Source of the DNA: Ilumatobacteraceae bacterium
GTDB taxonomy: Bacteria > Actinomycetota > Acidimicrobiia > Acidimicrobiales > Ilumatobacteraceae
Reading direction: 5' to 3'
Assembly (NCBI GenBank): GCA_013213745.1
Contig: JABSQH010000120.1
Location: 1 to 45,855 of the forward strand
DNA: 45,855 nucleotides
Position numbers and translations under genes: made by a program. Position 1 is the first letter of the stretch. Every line of letters starts with the position of its first letter. This document shows positions 31,463 through 39,786 of this stretch, in pieces. The notes beneath the pieces are model-generated. The model ran no database searches. It was not told the DNA's origin and saw nothing but the letters and a program-made list of their open reading frames with translations.

Positions 31463-32662
31463 ATGCCACGCCATGATGCTGACCTCATCATCGCCGGAGC
31501 CGGGTGCGCCGGGCTGAGCGCCTTGCACTTTGCCCTGCAACGCGAACCCGACCGCCGGATCATCGTGATCGACCGGTCGTTCGAACCGATCGATGACCGC
31601 ACGTGGGCCTTCTGGGGATCCGCTCGTTCGCCATTCGCCGACATCGCAGATCGGCGTTGGGATCGCCTGCGAGTGCGGTTTCCAACGTGGAACTCGACAC
31701 AGCACCTCCAACGGCCACACGCACCTGCCCCCACCAATCGACGGACGTACATGCGCGTCCGACGTCGCGACTACGACGCCGAGATCCTGCGCGCGGCCGA
31801 GCGCCAACCGAACGTTCGATTCGTCGCGCAAGACATCTCCGGCCTGCACGACGATCGCAATGGGGGCGTCGTGTCGCTCCCCGAGGGCGAGCTTCGTGCG
31901 CCGGTGGTGTTGCAGAGTGCGCTGGCCCCGCCCCCTACGAACCGCGCCGAGGTCCGCCACCCCCTTCGTCAGCACTTCGGCGGCTGGGAGGTCGTGACCG
32001 ATCGGCCCGTGTTCGATCCGAATGTGGCCACGCTGATGGACTTCGACACCGAGCAGCACGGTGCGGCGAGCTTCGTCTACGTGCTCCCCGAGTCGCCCAA
32101 TCGCGCCCTGGTCGAACACACCACGTTCTCCACCGATGTCCGCGGCCGCGACTTCCACCGTCAATGCGTCGACGGCTATCTCGATCGGTTGGGGGTCGGC
32201 TCGTTCGATGTCACCCGCGCCGAGTACGGCGTGATCCCGATGGAGGATGCCCCGCCTGCACAACGCTGGGGACAACACATCTGGAACATCGGCACCATGG
32301 GTGGTCGCACGAAGCCGACCTCGGGCTACACGTTCGCCAGGACGCACACGCAGACACAACACCTGATCAGCCAATGGGCAGCGGGGGCAGCATTGACCCC
32401 ACAGCCGGACGCGCCGCGCCGATTCGCATTCGCCGATCGGACGCTGCTGCACATCCTCCACCGCCGGCCGGAACTCGGCCGAGCGGTCTTCGAGCGTCTG
32501 TTCCGGTCGACGCCGATCGACGACGTCCTCACGTTTCTCGACGAAGGCAGCGGCCTTCGAGCCGACGCTCGGATGGTGGCGGCACTGCCGCAGCTGCCGT
32601 TCATCCGGGCGGCTGCGGCCGAGGCCGTCGCCGGACTGCGGTCCTGCTGGTCAACACGGTGA
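31463..32662 (+). CDS. crtY: Lycopene beta-cyclase, CrtY type
   Basis: 399 residues. An N-terminal FAD/NAD-binding fold (DADLIIAGAGCAGLSALHFA, then IIVIDRSFEP) is followed by the cyclase signature DDRTWAFWG. Later motifs include RVRRRDYDAEIL and the family's IPMEDAPP and GTMGGRTKPTSGYTFAR. It converts lycopene to beta-carotene, the substrate of the next gene. No phytoene synthase or desaturase genes are in the window, so those are elsewhere. Its stop overlaps the blh start by 4 bp (GTGA). Confidence 0.93.
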   Translation: MPRHDADLIIAGAGCAGLSALHFALQREPDRRIIVIDRSFEPIDDRTWAFWGSARSPFADIADRRWDRLRVRFPTWNSTQHLQRPHAPAPTNRRTYMRVRRRDYDAEILRAAERQPNVRFVAQDISGLHDDRNGGVVSLPEGELRAPVVLQSALAPPPTNRAEVRHPLRQHFGGWEVVTDRPVFDPNVATLMDFDTEQHGAASFVYVLPESPNRALVEHTTFSTDVRGRDFHRQCVDGYLDRLGVGSFDVTRAEYGVIPMEDAPPAQRWGQHIWNIGTMGGRTKPTSGYTFARTHTQTQHLISQWAAGAALTPQPDAPRRFAFADRTLLHILHRRPELGRAVFERLFRSTPIDDVLTFLDEGSGLRADARMVAALPQLPFIRAAAAEAVAGLRSCWSTR

Positions 32663-33633
32663 GCGCCCCGACTGGTGCCGGCAACCGGCTGTTCGAGCCA
32701 CGTCGGTTCGCGGTGGTGGCCACACTCACGATGGCCACGACCGCGACGGGCCTGGTCATCCCCGTCCCGGCGTGGCTGGCGGCAGGCATCGCGCTTGTGG
32801 TCATCGCCGTGCTCGGTATCCCCCATGGCGCGCTCGACTATGCGATCGCCACTGGGCGCAACACCGCCCGACGAAGCCGATTCGTCCTGAGCTACCTCGG
32901 CGCACTCGTCGCCATGGGGCTGGCGTGGCTCGCAGCGCCTCAACTCGCGCTGGCCGGCTTCTTGGTGATGTCGATCCATCACTTCGGGCAGTCGGATCTG
33001 GCGTACCTGCAAATGACGTCGCCGCGGCAAGTCCTGCTGCAGTGGTCGCGCGGCATCCTGGTCGTCGGGTTGCCACTCGTTGCCCATCTCCACGACGTGG
33101 CGCCGGTGGTCGCGCAGCTCGGCGCCCCGGATCCGACCGCATGGGCCTGGCTCGCCGGTCACCAGGCAGCGTGGTGCAGCGCGATCATCGGCCAACAACT
33201 GGCAGTCCTGCTGCTGTGCTCACGGCAGATGGCGAACGGCATCGGGTTCGAAGTGACCGCCGTGGCCCTGCTGTCGACGCTCTTCGTCATCGCCGATCCG
33301 CTCATCGCTTTTGCGGTGTATTTCGGGCTCTGGCATGCGCACGCCCACCTGCTCGTCGTCGCTGAGCAGCTCGGCGAATCGGAACGTCCGATACGTTCTG
33401 CGCTGCGTCGCTCGGCGCCGGTGTCGATCGTTGCGCTTGCGGCGATGGTCATCGCATCTGCTGTGCTGCTCGGACGAGGCCGACCAGATCTCATCGTGCC
33501 GATGGCCTTCGTTGCGTTGAGCATGCTCACCGTGCCACACCTCGCTGTCGTCGAACAGCTGTGGCGACGCCCCCTTCGATCGACGCCAGCGAACTCGACC
33601 GCCGATCTGGAATTCGCGTCAGTACGCAAGTGA
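32659..33633 (+). CDS. blh: Brp/Blh-family beta-carotene 15,15'-dioxygenase
   Basis: 324 residues with about eight transmembrane helices. The iron-binding histidines of the family are all visible: GIPHGALDYA, SIHHFGQSD, YFGLWHAHAHLLVVAEQLGE and TVPHLAVVEQ. The enzyme splits beta-carotene into two retinal molecules, the chromophore of the rhodopsin encoded 1 kb away. The GTG start overlaps crtY, and the 3' end overlaps the convergent regulator gene by 15 bp. Confidence 0.93.
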   Translation: MSAPTGAGNRLFEPRRFAVVATLTMATTATGLVIPVPAWLAAGIALVVIAVLGIPHGALDYAIATGRNTARRSRFVLSYLGALVAMGLAWLAAPQLALAGFLVMSIHHFGQSDLAYLQMTSPRQVLLQWSRGILVVGLPLVAHLHDVAPVVAQLGAPDPTAWAWLAGHQAAWCSAIIGQQLAVLLLCSRQMANGIGFEVTAVALLSTLFVIADPLIAFAVYFGLWHAHAHLLVVAEQLGESERPIRSALRRSAPVSIVALAAMVIASAVLLGRGRPDLIVPMAFVALSMLTVPHLAVVEQLWRRPLRSTPANSTADLEFASVRK

Positions 33634-34443
33634 CGACCCGTCGGAGCCCGACGACGTCTCCGGCTCGTCGTTGGCGTACTCGCCACCGTTGGCGACAGTG
33701 ACGAGTTGCTCCAGCGACGAGCCGGTCCCGCCGACCAGCGCTGGTGTTCCGGCGGCCTGCAGCCGCGAGGCCAACGCGTCTGCGCGTTGGGCCACCTCGA
33801 GGTTGGTCACCGAGATCACCGCCAGGTCGACGTCGTGCGCGGTGCAGAACCGAACCAGTTCTTCCTCGGGCATGTCGGCACCGAGGTGCTCGACATTCCA
33901 GTTCGCCTCGCGCAGGGCGATCGCGGCCATCGTCGTCGGCAGCGAGTGCAGATCACCGGAGATCGACGCAACCATCGCGGTGCCGCGACGCCGTCCGCGA
34001 GGGTTCGGTACCAGGTCGCCGAGCGTACGCTCGACGATCGCCGATGCGCGGTGCTCGACCCAGATGTCCAACTCGCCGCGATGCCACGCCTCACCGATCT
34101 GGCGCAATGGAGGGGCGATCACCGACTGAATCAGCTCGACCACGCCGGTGCCATCGGTGACCAGCGAGCGAGCGATCTGCCGCACGCTCGACTCGTCGCC
34201 ATCGAGCAACGCAACGTGCACGCGCTTGGCCTGCTGGGCGACACGCTTGGCTGTCGGCTTCCGCGGAGGCGCTGGCGCGGCACGGCGCTTCTTGAGCTCG
34301 TCGACATCACGTTGGGACACCACGTACTGCTTGCCCACCACCTGCGCCGGGAGCTCGCCGCTGCGCACCCACCGGTACGCCGTCTGATAATGCACGCCGA
34401 GCGCCCTTGCGGCCTCTCGCAGCTCGAGTTGGGCGTCGTCCAT
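33619..34443 (-). CDS. Cobalamin-binding HTH regulator, CarH/LitR-like probable photoreceptor
   Basis: 274 residues. An N-terminal excisionase/MerR-like helix-turn-helix (LREAARALGVHYQTAYRWVR ... VVGKQYVVSQRDVDELKKR) is followed by a B12-binding four-helix cap carrying the CarH signature W120-x9-E130-H131 (AWHRGELDIWVEHRAS). A Rossmann B12 domain comes next, with Asp164-x-His166 as lower cobalt ligand, although Gly of DxHxxG is Pro169 here. In CarH, adenosylcobalamin-bound tetramers repress carotenoid genes in the dark and fall apart in light. It is divergent from the rhodopsin and convergent with crtY-blh, so control of the retinal-rhodopsin pathway is the obvious inference. The Ser/Gly/Asp-rich tail is disordered. 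Confidence 0.88.
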   Translation of the reverse strand: MDDAQLELREAARALGVHYQTAYRWVRSGELPAQVVGKQYVVSQRDVDELKKRRAAPAPPRKPTAKRVAQQAKRVHVALLDGDESSVRQIARSLVTDGTGVVELIQSVIAPPLRQIGEAWHRGELDIWVEHRASAIVERTLGDLVPNPRGRRRGTAMVASISGDLHSLPTTMAAIALREANWNVEHLGADMPEEELVRFCTAHDVDLAVISVTNLEVAQRADALASRLQAAGTPALVGGTGSSLEQLVTVANGGEYANDEPETSSGSDGSSLAY

Positions 34444-34470
34444 GACTCCCGAAGCGTACGGCCTCAGAGA

Positions 34471-34510
34471 AAATCTCGCTGAGTTGAACTAAATCTAGCT
34501 GAATTAGACT
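34471..34510. promoter_or_regulatory. 20-bp tandem repeat, candidate B12-regulator operator
   Basis: Two head-to-tail 20-bp units, AAATCTCGCTGAGTTGAACT (34471-34490) and AAATCTAGCTGAATTAGACT (34491-34510), agree at 16 of 20 positions. They sit between the divergent regulator (start 34443) and rhodopsin (start 34583) in an AT-rich patch. Two helical turns per unit suits a multimeric regulator. TTGAAC (34484-34489) and TAGACT (34505-34510) could be the rhodopsin -35/-10, so binding would cover the promoter. Confidence 0.6.
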
Positions 34511-34582
34511 AACCCGGGCTGTGCGCCGCTAACTTACTTTCGGTCGCAAGGGAGCGACATCCCCACCCGAAAGGAACCTTCA

Positions 34583-35398
34583 ATGGACCTGACGTTGAGC
34601 GAGAACCAGTACAACCTGGTGTACAACTCGTTGTCCTTCGTCATCGCTGCGATGGGCGCAGCGCTGATCTTCTTCCTGCTGGTCAGGAGTCGAGTTGCAC
34701 CTCGGCACCGAATGGCGCTCACGCTGTCGACGCTCGTCGTGGCGATTGCGCTGTACCACTACTTCCGCATTTTCGACTCGTGGTCGGCAGCGTTCAGCTA
34801 TGTCGGCGGCGAGTACGTGCAAGACGGCGAGCCGTTCAACGAGGGCTATCGCTACGTCGACTGGCTGCTCACAGTGCCGCTGCTGCTGGCAGAGCTCGTC
34901 GTGGTGCTCAAGCTGAGCAAGGGCAAGACGCGCAGCCTGTTGATCCGGCTGACGATCGCAGCGATCGCGATGATCCTGCTCGGCTGGCCAGGCGAGGTTG
35001 CCGATCCGGACTCGACCGCACGCACGATCTGGGGCGTCGCTTCGACAATCCCGTTCCTATACATCCTGTATGTGCTGTTCATCGAGCTCGGACGGTCGCT
35101 CGATCGCCAAAGCGCCGGTGTTCGCAAGCTCGTCGACGGATTGCGGTACATCATCCTCGCTACGTGGGGTGTCTACCCGCTGGCGTACATTGCACCGTCG
35201 GTCATCGACAACGAAGCCACCGCTGAGGTGGTCCGGCAGGTCGGTTACTCGGTCGCCGATGTGCTGGCCAAGCCGCTGTTCGGCATCCTGATCTTCGCGA
35301 TCGCCCTCGCCAAGTCTCGTGAAGACGGCTACGTCATGCCTGGTGACACGCCCCAAGAGGACACGCAAGTGCCCGACGACGTCAGCGAGCTGACTTAA
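34583..35398 (+). CDS. Proton-pumping microbial rhodopsin, xanthorhodopsin-like
   Basis: 271 residues, seven transmembrane helices. Helix C reads RYVDWLLTVPLLLAE with Asp93 (counter-ion), Thr97 and Glu104, the DTE motif of outward proton pumps. Leu101, equivalent to proteorhodopsin position 105, predicts green absorption. His59 (LYHYFRI) is the usual partner of the counter-ion. Retinal binds Lys230 in VADVLAKPLFG, with Asp226 one turn before. The N-terminus NQYNLVYNSLSF and WGVYPLAY are typical of the xanthorhodopsin/actinobacterial group. A Shine-Dalgarno AAAGGAAC precedes the ATG. Retinal comes from the adjacent crtY-blh genes. Confidence 0.96.
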   Translation: MDLTLSENQYNLVYNSLSFVIAAMGAALIFFLLVRSRVAPRHRMALTLSTLVVAIALYHYFRIFDSWSAAFSYVGGEYVQDGEPFNEGYRYVDWLLTVPLLLAELVVVLKLSKGKTRSLLIRLTIAAIAMILLGWPGEVADPDSTARTIWGVASTIPFLYILYVLFIELGRSLDRQSAGVRKLVDGLRYIILATWGVYPLAYIAPSVIDNEATAEVVRQVGYSVADVLAKPLFGILIFAIALAKSREDGYVMPGDTPQEDTQVPDDVSELT

Positions 35399-35400
35399 GG

Positions 35401-35448
35401 CTGATCAGCACGACCTGATCAGCACAACCTGATCTGGAGCCTGATCGG
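35401..35448. repeat. Short tandem repeats after the rhodopsin gene
   Basis: CTGATCAGCACGAC (35401-35414) and CTGATCAGCACAAC (35415-35428) are a 14-bp tandem pair, followed by two more CTGATC words at 35429 and 35441. They begin 3 bp after the rhodopsin stop. Confidence 0.7.
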
Positions 35449-35493
35449 TCCGGCGTCAGCCCGCCGCACCTGAATCCGGTCCTCCCCCACCCC

Positions 35494-35537
35494 GTGTGGC
35501 CCGACCCCCCTGCAGGGTCGGGCCACACGCAGTTTTC
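35494..35537 (+). terminator. Intrinsic terminator of the rhodopsin transcript
   Basis: A perfect 14-bp stem, GTGTGGCCCGACCC (35494-35507) with GGGTCGGGCCACAC (35515-35528), encloses a 7-nt loop and is followed by GCAGTTTTCT. This is the clearest rho-independent terminator in the window. Confidence 0.85.
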
Positions 35538-35609
35538 TGGCGACGCCATCTCAACCCCCTGACATCGGCCACCGCGACCCCGAGTGCTCGTTAGCCTTTC
35601 TGGCCACCC

Positions 35610-36269
35610 ATGGGATTGCAGTCACTAGAGCAGCGTCTAGAGCGTATGGTCGATGGCGTGTTTCGTCGTTCTCGCGGGTCGATCCGCCCCATCGAGCTAG
35701 GCCGCCGTCTCGTGCGCGAGATGGACAACAACCGCTCGGTCGACGTCAAGGGACGTCGACTCGTCCCCAACGACTTCACGGTGCTGCTCTCGGCGACCGA
35801 TCATCTCGGCTTCGCCGAGATCGAAGATGCCCTGACCACCGAACTCGCCGAAGCCGCCAAGGAGTACGCCCGCGAAGAGGGCTATCACTTCATCGGGCCA
35901 GTGCAGGTCCGCCTCACCGTCGACAATGACCTCAAGAAGGGCCGATTCGGCATCGTCGGCCAACTGAAGCAGGCCGCGACCGGACCCGGGTTGGCCTCGG
36001 TGGTGATGCCGTCGGGAGAACGCGTGTCGCTCGGCGAGCAAGTCATCACCATCGGTCGCCTCCCCGAGTGCACGATCACGATCGAAGACAGCAACATCAG
36101 CCGGCGCCACGCCGAGATCCGGCCCGGAACCACCTCGTACGTGGTGGTCGACCTCGGCTCGACCAATGGCACCATGGTCAACGGTGTGCGCATCTCCGGC
36201 GAACACCGCCTGACCGACGCCGACATCGTCAGCTTCGGCTCCACCCACGTCCGGTTCGAGACCGGCTGA
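35610..36269 (+). CDS. fhaA: FhaA: DUF3662 and FHA-domain protein
   Basis: 219 residues. The N-terminal DUF3662 domain (MGLQSLEQRLERMVDGVFRR ... RRLVPNDFTVLLSATDH) is joined by a short linker to a C-terminal FHA domain with ITIGRLPECTITIEDSNISR, RHAEI and VVDLGSTNGTMVNG. FHA domains bind phosphothreonine; FhaA is a partner of the kinase PknB and the lipid II flippase MviN in mycobacteria. The linker is much shorter than in mycobacterial FhaA. First gene of the conserved cell-growth cluster. Confidence 0.93.
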   Translation: MGLQSLEQRLERMVDGVFRRSRGSIRPIELGRRLVREMDNNRSVDVKGRRLVPNDFTVLLSATDHLGFAEIEDALTTELAEAAKEYAREEGYHFIGPVQVRLTVDNDLKKGRFGIVGQLKQAATGPGLASVVMPSGERVSLGEQVITIGRLPECTITIEDSNISRRHAEIRPGTTSYVVVDLGSTNGTMVNGVRISGEHRLTDADIVSFGSTHVRFETG

Positions 36270-36339
36270 CCGCGCTGCGGCGCGGGCTGCCAGCGACGAT
36301 GATGCCTGCCACGATGAACACGGCCAGCGAGCCGCTCCG

Positions 36340-36858
36340 ATGACCGACCAAATCCTCAACATCCTCAAGTTCGTCTTGCTCGGACTGCTCTACCTCTTCT
36401 TCGCCCGCGTCTTGTGGGCGGTGTGGAGCGAGGTCCGCACGCCAGCACAACGCCCGGTCGCGCAACAACGCCAAGCCGTCACCGCCGCTGCCCAACGGCC
36501 GAAGGAATCGAAGCGCTCGCTGAAGGCCAAGCGCAGCTCATCGCGCGTGCCCAAAGGCAAGAAGGGCCGCGCCGCCCGGCTCGTGATCCTCGAGCCCAAG
36601 GCGCGGCGCGGCACCACGGTCGGCATCCAAGGTGAGATCACTCTCGGACGCGACCCGAACTCGACGATCGTGATCGACGACGACGGCTATATCTCCCAGC
36701 TGCACTTGCGGATCTTCGAACACGACGGCCAACCGATGGTCGAGGATCTCGGATCGACCAACGGCACGTTCCACAACGGCAACAAGCTCGTCGGCACGAA
36801 ACTGCTGCACAAAGGCGACCGGTTGCAGGTCGGCACCACGGTGATCGAGGCGCAGTAA
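36340..36858 (+). CDS. fhaB: FhaB: membrane-anchored FHA-domain protein
   Basis: 172 residues. An N-terminal transmembrane helix (LNILKFVLLGLLYLFFARVL) is followed by a basic linker (KRSLKAKRSSSRVPKGKKGR) and an FHA domain with ITLGRDPNSTIVIDDDGYIS and DLGSTNGTFHNG. The phosphopeptide-contact segment reads SQLHLRI rather than the common SRRHARI, so binding preference may differ. FhaB (FipA) is a PknB substrate in cell division. The TAA overlaps the next ATG by one base. Confidence 0.92.
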   Translation: MTDQILNILKFVLLGLLYLFFARVLWAVWSEVRTPAQRPVAQQRQAVTAAAQRPKESKRSLKAKRSSSRVPKGKKGRAARLVILEPKARRGTTVGIQGEITLGRDPNSTIVIDDDGYISQLHLRIFEHDGQPMVEDLGSTNGTFHNGNKLVGTKLLHKGDRLQVGTTVIEAQ

Positions 36859-38279
36859 TGGCAGAGCTACGCGCTGGAGGCGCAACCCACCCGGGCAACA
36901 TCCGTCCGCAGAACGAGGACAACCTCCTCATGAGCGATGGTGTGTACGTCGTTGCCGACGGGATGGGCGGTCACGAGGCCGGCGAGGTCGCGAGTGAGCT
37001 CGCCATCGAACGCATCGGCGAACGTCTGATCACCGAGGGCACCCCGACTGCCGACCAGGTCGTCGACGCGATCACGGCGGCCAACGGCGACATCTTCCGA
37101 GCCGCGATCGCCAACCCCGGTCAACGCGGGATGGGCACCACGGTGACCGCTATCGCTGTGATCGCCGACCCGCTCGCAGGCCGCGGCGCGCCGAACATCG
37201 ACGAGAACGACCCAGCCGACACCGCTTCCGATACCGACGGCGACACGCCGGGCGACGTCACCCCGATCATGCCGGCGCAACCGAGTGAGGCGCTCGTGTT
37301 GGCCAACGTCGGCGACTCCCGTACCTATCTGTTCCGCCACGACAGGTTGCGGCGCGTCACGGTCGACCACAGCTACGTCCAAGAACTCGTCGCCACCGGC
37401 CACATCACCGAGGACGAGGCGCGCACGCATCCCCGCCGCAACATCATCACCCGAGCCCTCGGCATCGAGCCCGACGTGCGCGTCGACTGGTGGACGCTGC
37501 CGCTGATTCGCGGCGACCGTTTCGTGTTGTGCAGCGACGGGTTGGTCGACGAGATCACCGACCTCGAGATCGCCACCACCCTCACTCTGATCGCCGACCC
37601 CCAAGAGGCGGCCGAGCGCCTGGTGGAGCAGGCCATCCAGGCCGGCGGACGCGACAACGTGACCGTGATCGTGCTCGACGTGCTCGACGGTGACGACCCG
37701 CCGGACCCCACCGAAGAAATCGACGTCGTCCCGGTGTGGGCCGACGATGCCGCCGACCCGACACCGGCGGGCCCACTGGAGGTCGACGCAGACCCCAACG
37801 GCGGCTCTCCAGGCGACGGTCCGGATCCCACAGTTGGGATGCCGTCCCCGCCGAAGCGCCGCCGCATCAGCCCGATCGCCGCGCTCGCCGCCGCAGGGAC
37901 GGCGATCGCCATCGTCGTCGTGGTCGTGTTCCTTGCGGTCTGGGCCCGCTCTGGCTACTTCGTGGAGTTCGACGGCGAGGACAACGCCGTGGTGTACCGC
38001 GGGCAACCCGGTGGGGTGTTGTTCGTCGACCCGACCGAAGAGGCGGTCGGCCCGAACCGCAACCAGATGAGCGACGAGGCAATCGCCGAGGTCGAAGCGG
38101 TTCCCGAGTTCGACTCGTTGCAAGACGCCTTCGACTTCCTGAACAGCGCCACCACCACAACCACGACGACGACCACCACCACGACAACAACAGTGCCGCC
38201 GACGACTGTGCCCCCGACGACGGCACCACCCACGACCGCCGCGCAGTCGGCCCCACCGACCGCGACCACCACCGGCTGA
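36858..38279 (+). CDS. pstP: PstP: PP2C-type Ser/Thr protein phosphatase
   Basis: 473 residues. The catalytic domain has the PP2C metal motifs: NIRPQNEDN, VVADGMGGHEAGEVAS, LANVGDSRTYLF, VLCSDGLVDEITD and GGRDNVTVIVLD. An acidic insertion of about 30 residues (ENDPADTASDTDGDTPGDV) interrupts the domain before VLANVGDSR. A transmembrane helix (AIAIVVVVVFLAVWA) is followed by an outer domain of about 75 residues and a long Thr tract with VPPTT repeats. It dephosphorylates PknB and its substrates. Confidence 0.93.
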   Translation: MAELRAGGATHPGNIRPQNEDNLLMSDGVYVVADGMGGHEAGEVASELAIERIGERLITEGTPTADQVVDAITAANGDIFRAAIANPGQRGMGTTVTAIAVIADPLAGRGAPNIDENDPADTASDTDGDTPGDVTPIMPAQPSEALVLANVGDSRTYLFRHDRLRRVTVDHSYVQELVATGHITEDEARTHPRRNIITRALGIEPDVRVDWWTLPLIRGDRFVLCSDGLVDEITDLEIATTLTLIADPQEAAERLVEQAIQAGGRDNVTVIVLDVLDGDDPPDPTEEIDVVPVWADDAADPTPAGPLEVDADPNGGSPGDGPDPTVGMPSPPKRRRISPIAALAAAGTAIAIVVVVVFLAVWARSGYFVEFDGEDNAVVYRGQPGGVLFVDPTEEAVGPNRNQMSDEAIAEVEAVPEFDSLQDAFDFLNSATTTTTTTTTTTTTTVPPTTVPPTTAPPTTAAQSAPPTATTTG

Positions 38280-38307
38280 CCATGGGGCACGATGAGGTGA
38301 CCGAACA

Positions 38308-39786
38308 ATGACGGTCGCCGACGATCTCGACCCGCGCAACATCACCGTCCACGACGGTCCCTCCCCGATCGCCACGCGCCGCCGCTCCACCGAGCTGACC
38401 CTCGTGGTGATGGCTGCGCTGATCACCGGCGCGGCCTACACCATCGCTGCGCTCGGTACCAACAGCGAGATACCGCCGGGCATTGTGGTGTTCGTTCTGA
38501 TCCTCTTGGGGCTGCTGCTCTCGGCGCACGTGGTCGTACGCATCGTCGCCCGCGGCGCCGACGGGACCCTGCTACCGCTCGCGGCACTCCTCCACGGCAT
38601 CGGCTTCGTCATGATCACCCGACTCGACGATCGTCTCGCCGGACTACAGGCCACATGGAGTCTCATTGCCATCGTCGTGTTCGTGCTGACGCTGGTGTTC
38701 GTGCAGCGGGCCACCGACCTGGCGCGCTACCGCTGGCTGCTGTTGTTCGGCGGCGTCGGACTGCTGCTGCTCCCGATGGTTCCCGGCTTCGGCTCGACGA
38801 TCAACGGCGCCCGCATCTGGGTCAGCCTCGGGCCGATCAACTTCCAGCCGGGCGAATTCGCCAAGCTCGCCTTGGCCGTCTTCTTCGCCGCGTATCTCGC
38901 CGACCGGCGCGAGCTGATCGCCGCCAAGACATGGAAGGTCGGACCGTTCCATCTTCCCGAGCCACGCGACCTCGCACCGATCGTCGTGGCATGGGGGTTC
39001 GCCGTCGTCGTGATGGTCGGCCAGCGCGACCTCGGTTCGTCGCTGCTGTTCTTCACCCTGTTCGTCGTGATGATGTGGGTCGCCACCGAGCGCATCGGCT
39101 ACCTCATCGTCGGCGCCCTGCTGTTCGCCGCGGCCGCCGCCTTTGCCTGGACCCAGTTCAGCCACGTACAAACACGCGTCGACATCTGGATCGATCCGTG
39201 GTCGCGCTCGCTCGACTCCGGCTACCAGATCGTGCAATCGCTGTACGGATTGTCCGACGGCGGCCTCACCGGAACCGGACTCGGGCGAGGGAATCCCGGT
39301 CAGGTGCCGTTGGCCCAGAACGACTTCATCTTCGCCTCGATCGGCGAAGAGCTCGGCTTGGTCGGCGCGTCGTCGGTGCTCATGGCCTACCTGCTCTTCA
39401 TCGGTGCAGGTCTGCGGATCGCGCTGCGCACCGAACGCACCTTCGAAAAGCTCCTCGCCGTCGGTCTCACGACCATCGTCGGGGTGCAGGCGTTCATCAT
39501 CATCGGTGGAGTGATCAAACTGGTCCCGCTCACCGGCATCACGCTGCCGTTCGTGTCGTACGGCGGTTCGTCGCTCGTGGCGAACTATGTCTTGCTGGCG
39601 CTCCTGATCCGTCTGTCGGACTCATCCGCACGTCGTCTCGGCGAACTCCCCGACGACCCGACACCGAGCGAGCGATTCGCGGCGTGGCGACTGTCACGCC
39701 GAATGCGCCGTCGCGGCACGACCGACACACCAGACGGCGTCCCTGACGGAGCACTGGCCGCGACAGCGACGACACTGGAGACGTGA
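38308..39786 (+). CDS. rodA: RodA/FtsW-family SEDS glycosyltransferase
   Basis: 492 residues with about ten transmembrane helices. SEDS motifs are present: GARIWVSLGPINFQPGEFAK, VGQRDLGSSLLFFTLF, LTGTGLGRGNPGQVPLAQND, FIFASIGEELG and ITLPFVSYGGSSLVANY. The protein polymerises lipid II into glycan strands with its partner class B PBP, which is the next gene, overlapping by 4 bp (GTGA). The C-terminus is basic and cytoplasmic. Confidence 0.95.
   Translation: MTVADDLDPRNITVHDGPSPIATRRRSTELTLVVMAALITGAAYTIAALGTNSEIPPGIVVFVLILLGLLLSAHVVVRIVARGADGTLLPLAALLHGIGFVMITRLDDRLAGLQATWSLIAIVVFVLTLVFVQRATDLARYRWLLLFGGVGLLLLPMVPGFGSTINGARIWVSLGPINFQPGEFAKLALAVFFAAYLADRRELIAAKTWKVGPFHLPEPRDLAPIVVAWGFAVVVMVGQRDLGSSLLFFTLFVVMMWVATERIGYLIVGALLFAAAAAFAWTQFSHVQTRVDIWIDPWSRSLDSGYQIVQSLYGLSDGGLTGTGLGRGNPGQVPLAQNDFIFASIGEELGLVGASSVLMAYLLFIGAGLRIALRTERTFEKLLAVGLTTIVGVQAFIIIGGVIKLVPLTGITLPFVSYGGSSLVANYVLLALLIRLSDSSARRLGELPDDPTPSERFAAWRLSRRMRRRGTTDTPDGVPDGALAATATTLET

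Noticed and set aside
38150-38280. ACC/ACG/ACA run as a possible CRISPR or satellite array
   Set aside because: It is the coding sequence for the Thr/Pro tail of PstP; there is no spacer structure. No CRISPR array was seen anywhere in the window.
36867-38426. 519-codon open frame antisense to pstP
   Set aside because: Low-complexity shadow of the PP2C phosphatase gene.
38308-39786. FtsW rather than RodA
   Set aside because: Both are SEDS proteins, but the position directly before pbpA in the pknB cluster is that of rodA; no ftsI or dcw genes are nearby.
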